Shown here: positions 54,211-63,389 of the stretch, piece after piece
Position numbering within the stretch: the stretch's first letter is position 1
Layout: every line of letters begins with the position of its first letter
Origin: Streptomyces caeruleatus
GTDB lineage: Bacteria; Actinomycetota; Actinomycetes; Streptomycetales; Streptomycetaceae
Length of the DNA stretch: 64,000 nucleotides
Assembly (NCBI RefSeq): GCF_001514235.1
Contig: NZ_KQ948925.1
Span: 683,469-747,468 of the forward strand
Direction: 5' to 3'
Program-made: the position numbers and the translations under genes
Notes under the pieces: model-generated
Database searches by the model: none
What the model was told of the DNA's origin: nothing
What the model saw: the letters and a program-made list of their open reading frames with translations, nothing else

Positions 54211-54927
54211 TCAGACGAGGTGGGCGAAGACCACCAGGTTCGCGGTGTAGTCCCTGACCTGCCGGTCGTAGTCCCCGGCGCAGGTGATCAGGCGGACCTG
54301 GGCGCGGGGGGTGTCGCGGTACACGCGGTCGCTGGGGAAGCTGTCCTTGTCGAAGGTCTCCGTGTCGTCGACCACGAAGGACGCCTTGCGGCCGTCGGCG
54401 CGCAGTACCTGGAAGCGGTCGCCCTTCTTGAGCTCGCGCAGGCTCGCGAAGACCGCGGCGGACGTCGTCGTGTCGACGTGCCCGGCGATGATCGAGGTGC
54501 CCGTCTCCCCGGGGGAGGCGCCCTTGGCGTACCAGCCGACGAGGTTGGTGTCGTGGGCCGGCGGGGGTTCGAGCTGGCCCGTGCTGCCGATGGCGAGGTC
54601 GGTGAAGGGGGCGTCGACGGAGATCTTGGGGATGAGCAGCCGCACCGGCCGGGACCGCGGCAGATGCTTGCCCACGGGGCGCGAGGCGTGCGAGGAGGAC
54701 TTGCCCGCACGGGGGACGTGCGACTCGATCGCCGGGGCGGCGTACGGTGCGCCGCGGCCGTCGGGTGCCTCGTCGTGGCCGCCGGGCAGCGTCACCACCA
54801 GGAACACGGCGGCGACCGTGCTCCAGAGCAGCCCTCCCGCCACCCGCCTTATCCGCCGTGAGCGCGCGGAAACGGTCTCGGCGGGGGCCGGGTCGTGGTC
54901 GGGGGACGAGGGACAGCCGGCGGCCAT
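54211..54927 (-). CDS. Sortase, class E/F-like
   Basis: A 238-residue membrane-anchored transpeptidase. One N-terminal hydrophobic segment (about 30-48) is followed by a sortase domain with catalytic His in IIAGHVDTT and Cys in LITCAG (TLxTC-like); the Arg is expected in the region after it. ATG 54927 has GAGGTG upstream. The next gene upstream encodes a secreted repeat protein with a sorting-like C-terminus, the probable substrate. Confidence 0.88.
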   Translation of the reverse strand: MAAGCPSSPDHDPAPAETVSARSRRIRRVAGGLLWSTVAAVFLVVTLPGGHDEAPDGRGAPYAAPAIESHVPRAGKSSSHASRPVGKHLPRSRPVRLLIPKISVDAPFTDLAIGSTGQLEPPPAHDTNLVGWYAKGASPGETGTSIIAGHVDTTTSAAVFASLRELKKGDRFQVLRADGRKASFVVDDTETFDKDSFPSDRVYRDTPRAQVRLITCAGDYDRQVRDYTANLVVFAHLV

Positions 54928-55079
54928 CGGGCACCACCTCACTCGGGCACAGCAGCGAACACAGCAAGGGGAAAAATAGGGTGACCAGTGATTATTCAGG
55001 CAACGGGGCGGACGAACGGGGCCGCCGCGACGCGCGGCGCACGTGCGGCGGCCACGGCCGCTATGACGCAGGGCATGGG

Positions 55080-56009
55080 TCAGGCCACGGATCCGCCGGC
55101 CTTCTTGCGACGCAGCGCGTACCAGCCGGCGCCCGCGACGCCCAGCATGGCGAGCCCACCGCCGGTGACACCCGGGCTGGCGAGGCCGCCGCCACCGGTG
55201 TGCATACCGCCGCGCGGCCCGTCGTGGTCACCGCCGCCCCACGAGTCGTTGTCGTGGTCGCCCTTCCACGAGTCGTCGTCTTCCTTCCAGCCGCCGTCGT
55301 GGTCGTCGCCCTTGCTGCGGTAGCTGTCCCGGTCGCGCTTCGGGTCCTTGTCACCGCCCCAGTCGCCACCGTTGTTCGCGAGAGCCAGCGCGCCGCCGCC
55401 GGTGTGTACACCGCCACTCGGCTTCTCGTGCTTGCTCTCCTTGCCGTAGTCGCTGTCCTTCTCGTACTTGCTGTCCTTGTCGTAGTCGCTGTCCTCGTCG
55501 TGCTTGCTCTCCTTGCCGTGCTCCTCGTCCTTGGAGCCGCTCCAGTCGTCGTCCTTGTCCTTCAGGAGAGTCAGCGCGCCGCCGCCGGTGTGTACACCGC
55601 CACTCGGCTTCTCGTGCTTGCCCTCCTTGCCGTAGTCGCTGTCCTTGCCGTAGTCGCTGTCCTTCTCGTGCTTGCTGCCCTTGTCGTAGTCGCTGTCCTT
55701 GTCGTGCTTGCTGTCCTTGCCGTGCTCCTCGTCCTTGGAGCCGCTCCAGTCGCCCTCGTCGGTCACGAGCGTGAGCGCACCGCCACCCGTGTGCATCCCG
55801 CCACTGGGCTCGTCGTGCTTGCTCTCCTTGTCGTGATCCTTGCTGTAGGACTTGTCGTGGTCCTTGCTGTGGGACGAGTCCTCCTTGTCCTTGCTGTGCG
55901 ACGAGTCCTCGTGGTCCCAGTCACCCGTCGTCATGGCGTAGGCTGCGGGCGCAATCGCCAGTGCGGCCGTGGCCGTCGCGGTGGCGAGCAGCATGCGGAC
56001 AGAGCGCAT
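55080..56009 (-). CDS. Secreted repeat protein with sorting-like C-terminus
   Basis: A 309-residue protein with a signal peptide (1-25, ending AYA) and an extremely Lys/Asp/Ser/His-rich body. Four copies of GG(M/V)HTGGG are centred on His 73, 140, 202 and 270, spaced 62-68 residues apart. They are separated by charged units such as DWSGSKDEEHGK and SDYGKESKHE. After the last copy come a hydrophobic segment (GGGLAMLGVAGAGWYAL) and RRKK, the layout of a sortase substrate although no classic LPxTG is present. It lies 152 nt upstream of the sortase gene on the same strand. The body looks disordered and metal- or polyanion-binding; the function is unknown. Confidence 0.8.
   Translation of the reverse strand: MRSVRMLLATATATAALAIAPAAYAMTTGDWDHEDSSHSKDKEDSSHSKDHDKSYSKDHDKESKHDEPSGGMHTGGGALTLVTDEGDWSGSKDEEHGKDSKHDKDSDYDKGSKHEKDSDYGKDSDYGKEGKHEKPSGGVHTGGGALTLLKDKDDDWSGSKDEEHGKESKHDEDSDYDKDSKYEKDSDYGKESKHEKPSGGVHTGGGALALANNGGDWGGDKDPKRDRDSYRSKGDDHDGGWKEDDDSWKGDHDNDSWGGGDHDGPRGGMHTGGGGLASPGVTGGGLAMLGVAGAGWYALRRKKAGGSVA
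55388..55780. repeat. Tandem coding repeats in the sortase-substrate gene
   Basis: Two units of about 187 bp that start with nearly identical DNA (about 55388 and 55575), plus a diverged copy near 55770. Each encodes the HTGGG motif and the following charged stretch. The very high DNA identity points to recent duplication or gene conversion. Confidence 0.7.
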
Positions 56010-56232
56010 AGTGAGTCCTTCCGTCACGGCCTGGGCGGCTGACGCTTCATCACCACGGGGACCAGGCCTGACGTGATCCACCGTCAGCCATTCCTCCCGG
56101 TCGCACCATCCGGAGCGATCACACGGGTTACGGCCACACTCCTACGGCCCTATGGCGGGCGCTTTTGCGCAGGTGGGAAGACGTGTCCGGCCGGGGAGGT
56201 TTGCCTCGTCCACAAGTGGTGAGGCGCGTGGG

Positions 56233-57339
56233 ATGCCGAAGCCCAGCGTCCAGGCCGTGGACACCGCTCCGACCCCCGCCACCCCGCCGCGACCTGCGCC
56301 TTCGCAGCAGCGGGACGCCTTCTTCGACAACGCCAAGTACGCGGCGATCGTGCTGGTGGCGGTCGGCCATGCGTGGGAGCCGTTGCGCGACGGCAGCCGG
56401 ACCGTAGACGCGCTGTACATGCTTGTGTACGCCTTCCACATGCCGGCGTTCATCGTGATCTCCGGCTACTTCTCCCGCGGCTTCGACGGCCGCCCCAGGC
56501 AGCTCAGACGCCTGGTGACGGGCCTGCTCGTCCCGTACGTCGTCTTCGAGACGGCGTACACCCTGTTCACCAGATGGACCGACCGGGAGCCGGACCGCCC
56601 GGTCAGCCTGCTCGACCCGCTGTATCTGACCTGGTTCCTCGCGGCCCTGTTCCTGTGGCGGCTGACGACCCCGCTGTGGCGGCGGGTACGTCTGCCGCTG
56701 CCCCTCGCGCTCGCCATGGCGATGCTGGCCACCCTGTCGCCGTCGATCGGCAACGACCTCGACCTCCAGCGTGCCCTCCAGTTCCTGCCGTACTTCGTGC
56801 TGGGACTGCTCCTCAAGCCGGAGCACTTCCGGATGGTCCGGCGCCGTGCGGTGCGGATCGCCGCGGTGCCCGTGTTCGCGGGCGCGTTCGTGGTGGCGTA
56901 CTGGGCGGTGCCGCGGATGACCGGCGGCTGGTTCTACCACCGGGACAGCGCCGAGGAGCTGGGGGCGCCCGCGTGGTACGGGGCCGTGATGACGCCGGTG
57001 CTGTTCGCCTGCTCGCTGGTCCTGGTGGCCTGTTTCCTCGCCTGGGTGCCCGGGCGGCGGCTGTGGTGCACGGTGCTGGGGACGGGCACGCTGTACGGCT
57101 ATCTGCTGCACGGTTTCGTCGCGCAGGGCTCGAAGTACTTCGGCTGGTACGACCCCGCCTGGGTGCAGCGGCCGCTCGGCGCGGTCGTCGTCACCGCCGT
57201 GGCCGCCGTGGTCGTGACGCTGCTGTGCACCCCGCCCGTCCGGCGGGCGCTGCGCTGGGTGGTGGAGCCGGACATGCGGTGGCTGTTCCGGCGGGAGGCG
57301 GCGGAACCGGCGGGCGGCCAGGCCGCCGTACGCGGGTGA
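56233..57339 (+). CDS. Acyltransferase-3 family membrane protein
   Basis: A 368-residue multi-pass protein of the acyltransferase-3 (OafA/NodX-like) family. FFDNAKYAAIVLVAVGHAWEPL carries the early His of the family active site, followed by HMPAFIVISGYFSRGF and about ten helices. It likely acylates a surface carbohydrate. ATG 56233 is chosen; longer frames add a low-complexity Pro-rich segment. The 223 nt upstream (56010-56232), between divergent genes, show no clear motif. Confidence 0.82.
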   Translation: MPKPSVQAVDTAPTPATPPRPAPSQQRDAFFDNAKYAAIVLVAVGHAWEPLRDGSRTVDALYMLVYAFHMPAFIVISGYFSRGFDGRPRQLRRLVTGLLVPYVVFETAYTLFTRWTDREPDRPVSLLDPLYLTWFLAALFLWRLTTPLWRRVRLPLPLALAMAMLATLSPSIGNDLDLQRALQFLPYFVLGLLLKPEHFRMVRRRAVRIAAVPVFAGAFVVAYWAVPRMTGGWFYHRDSAEELGAPAWYGAVMTPVLFACSLVLVACFLAWVPGRRLWCTVLGTGTLYGYLLHGFVAQGSKYFGWYDPAWVQRPLGAVVVTAVAAVVVTLLCTPPVRRALRWVVEPDMRWLFRREAAEPAGGQAAVRG

Positions 57340-57349
57340 ACGCCCCTGA

Positions 57350-57946
57350 TCAGGTCTCCTCCACCAGCCCGGCGATGTGCGCGGTGACCGTGTCGAGGAT
57401 GGCCGTCCAGGCGGCGTCGTCGCCGAGCACGAGGTAGTTGAGGGTCAGGCCGTCGGTCATGGCGGCCAGGTAGCGGGCCAGGACGGGGACGGGGGCCCGC
57501 AGCCGGAGGCCCATGGTCTGCCGCAGCTGGTCGATGAGCTCGGCGTACGTCTCGGCGTACAGCTCGTACTGGCGGCGTGCCAGGTGCTCGAAGCCGGGCT
57601 GGCGCAGCGCGTACTGCGTGAGCTCGTAGGTCAGCATGTGCTCGTCGGGGTGGGCGCGGACGTGGTCCCAGTAGGCCTGGAAGCCGGCCCGGACCGTCTC
57701 CTCGAAGGTGGCCCGGGGCCGTATGGCGTCCTTCACGCGCGTCACGGAGTGCTCGGTGAGGGCCGTGATGACGGACTCGACCAGCTCCTGCTTGGAGTCG
57801 AAGCAGTAGTGGAAGACGCTCAGCGAAACGCCCGCCTCGGCGGCGATGGACCGGGTCGTCGTCCTGGGGACGCCGTCCCGGCTCATCGCTCTGATGGCCG
57901 CCTCGGTGAGCTGTCGCCGCCGCTCGGCGGACGGCAACCGTGCCAT
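57350..57946 (-). CDS. TetR-family transcriptional regulator
   Basis: A 198-residue repressor with the N-terminal HTH (RRRQLTEAAIRAMSRDGVPRTTTRSIAAEAGVSLSVFHYCFDSKQEL) and an all-helical ligand domain. ATG 57946 lies 19 nt after the M19 peptidase gene on the same strand, so the two may be co-transcribed. It converges on the acyltransferase gene with a 10-nt gap. Confidence 0.92.
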   Translation of the reverse strand: MARLPSAERRRQLTEAAIRAMSRDGVPRTTTRSIAAEAGVSLSVFHYCFDSKQELVESVITALTEHSVTRVKDAIRPRATFEETVRAGFQAYWDHVRAHPDEHMLTYELTQYALRQPGFEHLARRQYELYAETYAELIDQLRQTMGLRLRAPVPVLARYLAAMTDGLTLNYLVLGDDAAWTAILDTVTAHIAGLVEET

Positions 57947-57965
57947 GGAACCCCTCTCGTGGGTG

Positions 57966-60074
57966 TCAGCTGCTGTGGACGCCGACCTCGTAGAGGGAGT
58001 AGCCCCATTCGGTGCCGCGCTGCGTGCCGTGGACGCGAACATACCTGGCCGGGGTGCCGGCGAACCGGGCCGTGTCCAGGCCGCCGTCGCCGGCGGTCAT
58101 GGACCAGGCGGTCCGCCAGTTCACTCCGTCGGTGGAGAGCTCGATGCGGTACGACTTGCCGTACGCTCGCTCCCAGTCGAGGGTGACCCGCCTGACGAGC
58201 TGGGTGGACCCGAGGTCGACCTGGTACGACTGGTTGTCGCTCCAGTCGCTGGCCCAGCGGGTACGGCTGTCTCCGTCGACGGCGCGGCTGGGCTGGTAGC
58301 TGGTGAACAGGCTCCACTCCGAGGAACTGGCCGACGTCGCCGCGCCGCTCGCGAGGTTCACCCCGGACGCGTGGTTCTCGGAGGCCCCCCAGGTGTCGAG
58401 GTAGGACTCGGCGCCCCGGAAGAGGTCGTCGACCACGTCCTGGCCGCCGACGCGCCGGATGTCCTCGATCCAGTCCGGGACGAGGCCGTAGTGGGCGGCG
58501 CCGTCGGTGTTCAGGTCCCAGGTGCGCTGCCCGGTGGTCTGCCGGCCGATGACGGAGCCGCCGTCGACGCTCTTGAAGGGGTACGTCACCTTGTCGGGCG
58601 CGTCCGCTCCGCGCGGTCCCGGCCAGCCGCCGACGCCGTTCATGTCGGTGCCGTAGCCGTATCCGACGCCGTACTTGTCGCGCAGGGCCTCCGTGCGCTT
58701 CGCCTCCGCGATGAATCCCTCGGAGCCGTGCATGTACTGGGCGACGAAGCCGCCGAGGCCGTAGACCCGTTCGGTCCAGTCCAGGTCCATCCAGCTGTGC
58801 GAGGAGAGGACGCCGGGGTAGGACGCGGACTCGAAGATGTCGAGCACCCGGCCGGTGGCCTTGACGCTCATGTGGTCGATCTCCAGCATCATCTTGCGTT
58901 TCATCATGCCGCGCACGGCGTACTCACCGAGGTCGGTGAGGCCCCGGACGTTGCACTGGGCGTCAGCGCTGTACGAGGGGACCTCGACGCCCGCCGGGAG
59001 CTCCTTCTCGGCTTCGGCCGCCGTGGCGTTGCCGATGGGGTTGTCGTGCTGCGGGCCCTTGCACGTCTCGGTCTTCCAGAAGGTGCCGGTCGACAGGAAC
59101 TGGCCGACGTTGATGGCCGTTCCGAGGCCGCCCGAGTCGAAGCGGACGCCGCACAGGGCGTTGTCGAACTTGTGGCACAGGAACATGCTGCGCACGCCGA
59201 GCGAGTAGAGCTCGTCCAGGCCCTTGTCGATGTCCTCCTTGCTGCACTGCGCGATGTCGAGGACCTGCTTGCAGCCGAAGGGCTCGGAGGTCTCCACGCC
59301 GAGGATGACCGCCAGCTTGCCCTGCTCGATGACGTGACGGGCCTGGGCGCTGTCGGTGACGATCCGGAACCAGCCCTTCCCGGTGCCGCCGTACATCTTG
59401 TCGACGAAGGCCTGCATGTCGTACGTCAGCTTGGCCTGGAGCCGGATGGACGTCATCTCGTCGCAGGAGCGGTCCTTGAAGAAGTACACGGAGCAGATCA
59501 CGCCGTTGGTGACGAGGTCGTTGACCAGGACGCGCTGGCCGCCGCGCCAGGCCCGCTCGATCCAGGCGTAGTAGTTCTGCTGGTGGGTCAGCGAGTCGTG
59601 CCGGGGCCAGTCCTTGAAGGTGGGCCAGCCGACGGGGTCGTGCTTGCCGTCGCCGCCGTTGGTGATGAAGTCGAAGATCGCGAGGGAGCCGTCCGGGTAG
59701 TGCTCGGGGCAGTCCTTGAGGGCGTCGGCGACGCCCTGCTCGGAGAACGGCTTTCCGCAGATCAGACGGCCGCCGAAGGCCTCGTTGGAGAAGATGTGGT
59801 CGTGCGCGTCGACGAATCCGCGCACCTCGCCCTTGGCGTTGGTGCCGGTGAAGGGCTCTCCCGTGACGTTGACCTGGGAGTCCGGCGCGGGCCGTGCGGT
59901 CGGGTTCCACCAGTCGGTGCCGGCCGCCGAGCTCGGGGTGGGTCCGAGCGTGAGGGACAGCACGAGCAGGAGGAGCGACACAACGGTGACGTTCTTGCGT
60001 CGGCGGTACGGGCGTCCGGCACTGGTCACAGCCCACGTCCCTCGGTCGGCGGGAGAGCGGGGTCGAGTTGTCAT
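57966..60074 (-). CDS. Secreted M19 (membrane dipeptidase)-like hydrolase with F5/8 type C domain
   Basis: A 702-residue exported protein with signal segment about 25-50. The metallohydrolase part (60-560) has GFVDAHDHIF (HxH zinc ligands), LYSLGVRSMFLCH, MMLEIDHMSVKAT, VLSSHSWMD and YGYGTDMNG, which track the motifs of renal/membrane dipeptidases. Residues about 575-702 form a discoidin-like domain (AVDGDSRTRWASDWSDNQSYQVDLG ... RVTLDWERAYGKSYRIELS) likely to bind a carbohydrate. ATG 60074 is chosen; a TTG at 60086 is possible. A large insert rich in Cys (ICGKPF, CPEHY, DRSCDE, FGCKQ) is unusual for M19. Confidence 0.82.
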   Translation of the reverse strand: MTTRPRSPADRGTWAVTSAGRPYRRRKNVTVVSLLLLVLSLTLGPTPSSAAGTDWWNPTARPAPDSQVNVTGEPFTGTNAKGEVRGFVDAHDHIFSNEAFGGRLICGKPFSEQGVADALKDCPEHYPDGSLAIFDFITNGGDGKHDPVGWPTFKDWPRHDSLTHQQNYYAWIERAWRGGQRVLVNDLVTNGVICSVYFFKDRSCDEMTSIRLQAKLTYDMQAFVDKMYGGTGKGWFRIVTDSAQARHVIEQGKLAVILGVETSEPFGCKQVLDIAQCSKEDIDKGLDELYSLGVRSMFLCHKFDNALCGVRFDSGGLGTAINVGQFLSTGTFWKTETCKGPQHDNPIGNATAAEAEKELPAGVEVPSYSADAQCNVRGLTDLGEYAVRGMMKRKMMLEIDHMSVKATGRVLDIFESASYPGVLSSHSWMDLDWTERVYGLGGFVAQYMHGSEGFIAEAKRTEALRDKYGVGYGYGTDMNGVGGWPGPRGADAPDKVTYPFKSVDGGSVIGRQTTGQRTWDLNTDGAAHYGLVPDWIEDIRRVGGQDVVDDLFRGAESYLDTWGASENHASGVNLASGAATSASSSEWSLFTSYQPSRAVDGDSRTRWASDWSDNQSYQVDLGSTQLVRRVTLDWERAYGKSYRIELSTDGVNWRTAWSMTAGDGGLDTARFAGTPARYVRVHGTQRGTEWGYSLYEVGVHSS

Positions 60075-60182
60075 GACCTCGCACAATGTGCGACGAGGAT
60101 GGCCACTCCCGCATGACGAGTCAAGAGTCCGGGACAGATGACCTGCTTCGGGGCGGACATGGGCTGCTGACGGAGCGTCGGT

Positions 60183-60959
60183 TCACGCCGGGTGCGTGAC
60201 GCGGATCTTGGACTGGCCGTGTGGGAGCTTCTCCCAGTCCGTCATGAAGCGGGCCCGCAGGCCGTGTTTCCCGGCCAGCGCCACCAGGGTCTCGGTGCGG
60301 TAGTAGAAGTCCTCGCGCAGGACGTGGTGTTCCTGCCCCTCGGTGCGGTCGAAGGTGAAGTCGAACCAGCCGCCGGGGGCCAGCACCCGGCCCACGTTGG
60401 CCAGGCACTCTTCGATGACCGGGAGCGGTGAGTGGGAGAAGACGCTGTGGGCGTGTACGACGTCGAAGTGGGCGTCGGGCAGGAAGCGCAGCGTCAGATC
60501 GCGCACCGGGGTCAGCGTGGGGAGCCGCTTCTGCAGGCCCATCTCCACGACGGTGTCCTGGGCGGCGAACAGGATGTCGGGCGAGATGTCGACGCCGTGG
60601 TAGTGGCCGGGGTCGAGGTGGCGGATGAACCGCCAGCCGCCGCGCAGGTTGCCGCACCCGATCTCCAGCATCCGGTGCTCGGGGCGCAGACCGTGGCCGA
60701 CGAGGTAGTCGAACTGCATCGCCCCGAGCGCCAGCCAACGCTCCCGGTTGTGACTGCCGACCGCGGCGTCAGGGTCGGCCCGGGTGTCGGAGCGCATCAC
60801 TGCGCGGTAGTAGGAGACGTGGTCGGGGTGACGGCGGCGCAGCCACATGTCGCGGGCGGTGCGGGCCAGATGGCGGGGCACGCGGTCGGGGTGGCGCAGG
60901 GCGTAGGCGACGCGATGGCCGAGGGCAGCGCGGTTGGCGGTGAGGTTCTTGGCCGGCAT
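60183..60959 (-). CDS. SAM-dependent methyltransferase
   Basis: A 258-residue class I methyltransferase with motif I MLEIGCGNLRGGWRFI, YHGVDISPDILFAAQ and FDVVHAHSVFSHSPLPVIEECLANVGRVLAPGGWFDFTF. The basic N-terminus (RHLARTARDMWLRRRHPDHVSYY) precedes the catalytic domain. ATG 60959 follows GGGAGG. The substrate is unknown; the type is common near glycan or lipid genes. Confidence 0.85.
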   Translation of the reverse strand: MPAKNLTANRAALGHRVAYALRHPDRVPRHLARTARDMWLRRRHPDHVSYYRAVMRSDTRADPDAAVGSHNRERWLALGAMQFDYLVGHGLRPEHRMLEIGCGNLRGGWRFIRHLDPGHYHGVDISPDILFAAQDTVVEMGLQKRLPTLTPVRDLTLRFLPDAHFDVVHAHSVFSHSPLPVIEECLANVGRVLAPGGWFDFTFDRTEGQEHHVLREDFYYRTETLVALAGKHGLRARFMTDWEKLPHGQSKIRVTHPA

Positions 60960-61074
60960 GGGTGGGGCCTCCCTGGGGACGCGGTACCACCGAGGATGCT
61001 CAAGCGGGCGCCTTGGCGCCACAGGGGCGGGCAGGCGGACGTGCGGGGCCGGGACGGGGGATCCTGGAGGCCGG

Positions 61075-61776
61075 ATGCGGATCGTATGCGCTGTCGCCGT
61101 TCTCGCCGTCGCGAACCTGCTGAACAACTGGCTCGCGCGGGGCCCCGTCCTGTACGTGGTCGTCTGTGTGACCGCGACGGCGGCTCTGCTGCTGATCGCC
61201 CGATGGGACGGGCTCTCCCTGGCCGACCTGGGGCTCGACGCGGCGGCCGTGCGCAGGGGGCTGCGGTGGGCGCCCGTGCTGGTCGGGATCGTTCTGCTCG
61301 TGCTGGTGCTGCTCCTCGCCGCTCCTGCCGGGCGCGAGGCGTTCCGGGACGCCCGGGCCGCCGACCTGTCCGTGGGGCGGCTTCTGTGGGTGTCGCTGGT
61401 GCGGGTGCCGTTCGGGACCGTGCTGCTGGAGGAGACGGCCTTCCGTGGCGTGCTGTGGGCCATGATCCGGCGGCGGCACGGCACGGCGTGGGCCACGGCC
61501 GGGTCGTCGCTGCTGTTCGGGCTGTGGCATCTGATGCCGGCCCGGGGCGTCAACCGCTCCAACGCCGCCGTCGGCTCGGTCTTCGGCGACGGCACGGCCG
61601 GGGTGGCACCGACGGTGGCCGCGGCGATCGTCGCCACGGCCGTCGCCGGGGTCGTCCTGTGCGAGCTGCGCCGCCGCTCCGGGAGTCTGCTGCCGCCCAT
61701 GGTCCTGCACTGGGCGGTCAACAGCCTTGGTTACGCGTTCGCCTGGGCGGCGGCCCGCTGGTGGCTCGCCGGCTGA
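61075..61776 (+). CDS. CPBP-family intramembrane metalloprotease-like protein
   Basis: A 233-residue membrane protein with about six to seven helices. It has the CPBP (Abi/CAAX-protease-like) motifs: EETAFRGVL (EExxxR), FGLWH and the final HWAVNSLG (HxxxN). ATG 61075 has GGAGG upstream. It converges on the dihydrolipoyl dehydrogenase gene. Confidence 0.87.
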   Translation: MRIVCAVAVLAVANLLNNWLARGPVLYVVVCVTATAALLLIARWDGLSLADLGLDAAAVRRGLRWAPVLVGIVLLVLVLLLAAPAGREAFRDARAADLSVGRLLWVSLVRVPFGTVLLEETAFRGVLWAMIRRRHGTAWATAGSSLLFGLWHLMPARGVNRSNAAVGSVFGDGTAGVAPTVAAAIVATAVAGVVLCELRRRSGSLLPPMVLHWAVNSLGYAFAWAAARWWLAG

Positions 61777-61796
61777 AGGGCCGACCGACCGGGCGA

Positions 61797-63209
61797 TCAG
61801 AAGTTGATCATGTGCCCCGCGAGCCCGTGCACCGCCTCCTTGACCGCCTCCCCGAGCGTCGGATGGGCGTGGACGTTGCGGGCGACCTCGTGCACGGTCA
61901 GGTCCCACTGCTGGGCCAGGGTCAGCTCGGGCAGCAGCTCGGTGACGTCCGGGCCGATGAGATGGGCGCCGATGAGTTCGCCGTGGGTGTCGTCGCTGAT
62001 CAGCTTCACGAAGCCGGTCGCGTCGCCGAGGCCGTGCGACTTGCCGTTCGCCGTGAACGGGAACTTGGCGACCTTGACGTCGTAGCCGAGTTCGCGGGCC
62101 TGGGCCTCGGTGTAGCCGAAGCTGGCGACCTGCGGCTGGCAGTAGGTGGCCCGCGGGATCATCACATAGTCCAGCTCCATCGTCTCGGCGTCGGCGATGG
62201 TCTCGGCGGCGATGATGCCCATGGCCTCGGCGGCGTGCGCCAGCATCAGCTTCGCGGTGACGTCGCCGATGGCGAAGATGTGCGGGACCGAGGTGCGGCA
62301 GCGGCCGTCGACGTCGATCGCGCCGCGCTCGGTGATGGTCACGCCGGTCTTGTCCAGGCCGTAGCCGTCGATGTTCGGCTGGAAGCCGATCGCCTGGAGC
62401 ACCTTGTCCGCCTCCAGGACCTGCTGCGAGCCGTCCTTGGCGGTGACGGTGACGCGCACCTGCGGGCCGGACTCGTCGATGGCGTCGACCCGGGTGGAGG
62501 TCAGCACGTCGATGCCCAACCTGCGGTACTGCTTGGCGAGTTCGGCGGAGACCTCGGCGTCCTCCAGCGGGGCCATCCGGTCCAGGAACTCGACGATGGT
62601 GACCTTCACGCCGTAGTTGTGCAGGATGTAGCCGAACTCGACGCCGATCGCGCCGGCGCCCGCGATGACGATCGACTCCGGCAGTTCCTCGGCCAGGATC
62701 TGCTCCTCGAAGGTCACCACCCGCGCGCTGCGCCGGGTACCGGGGAGCAGCTTGGGCGTGGCGCCGGTGGCGATGATGCACTGCTCGAAGCCGATGGTGC
62801 GGGTCTCACCGTCGTAACCGGCCACCTGGAGGGTGTGCGGGTCGAGGAAGGTGCCGCGGCCGTCGATCTCGGTGATCTTGTTCTTCTTCATCAGGTAGTG
62901 GACGCCCTTGACCCGGCCGTCCGCGACCTTGCGGCTGCGGCGGAACGCCTCACCGAAGTCGAAGGTGACCTGCCCGTCCACCTTGATGCCGAAGGTCTTC
63001 GCCTCGCGCGTGAAGATGTGCGCGAGTTCGGCGTTGCGCAGCAGCGCCTTGCTGGGAATGCAGCCCACGTTCAGACAGACGCCGCCCCAGTACTTCTCCT
63101 CCACGACCGCCACCCGCTTGCCCAGCTGGGCGGCGCGGATCGCGGCGACGTAGCCGCCGGGGCCCGCGCCGAGGACCACGACATCGAAGCGCTCGTCCTG
63201 CTCGACCAT
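61797..63209 (-). CDS. lpd: Dihydrolipoyl dehydrogenase (E3)
   Basis: A 470-residue flavoprotein disulfide reductase that reoxidises dihydrolipoamide in 2-oxoacid dehydrogenase complexes. It shows the FAD Rossmann motif [21 protein letters not shown], the redox-active disulfide [16 protein letters not shown], the NAD motif [16 protein letters not shown], a second FAD motif [17 protein letters not shown], and the C-terminal His-Glu pair in [16 protein letters not shown] 63209 has AAGGAA seven nt upstream; the longer frame adds an unconserved leader. Confidence 0.94.
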   Translation of the reverse strand: MVEQDERFDVVVLGAGPGGYVAAIRAAQLGKRVAVVEEKYWGGVCLNVGCIPSKALLRNAELAHIFTREAKTFGIKVDGQVTFDFGEAFRRSRKVADGRVKGVHYLMKKNKITEIDGRGTFLDPHTLQVAGYDGETRTIGFEQCIIATGATPKLLPGTRRSARVVTFEEQILAEELPESIVIAGAGAIGVEFGYILHNYGVKVTIVEFLDRMAPLEDAEVSAELAKQYRRLGIDVLTSTRVDAIDESGPQVRVTVTAKDGSQQVLEADKVLQAIGFQPNIDGYGLDKTGVTITERGAIDVDGRCRTSVPHIFAIGDVTAKLMLAHAAEAMGIIAAETIADAETMELDYVMIPRATYCQPQVASFGYTEAQARELGYDVKVAKFPFTANGKSHGLGDATGFVKLISDDTHGELIGAHLIGPDVTELLPELTLAQQWDLTVHEVARNVHAHPTLGEAVKEAVHGLAGHMINF

Positions 63210-63389
63210 GGGGAGTTCCTTCCTGAGTACGACGTCCTGCTCTGCCGGTGCCGGTGCGTCAGCGGTGACGTCCGGCTTCTTCCAGCATGACCGCATCCAC
63301 GAGGTTGTGTGGCGGTGCGGGAGGGTGACGACGATCTCAGGAGGCGGGCACTCCGGCGAGGGCGGTCCGGTGGCGGTACGGCGGCTCGG

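Noticed and set aside
60432..63290. 952-codon frame antisense to lpd and neighbours
   Set aside because: Shadow frame with no motifs that crosses oppositely oriented real genes.
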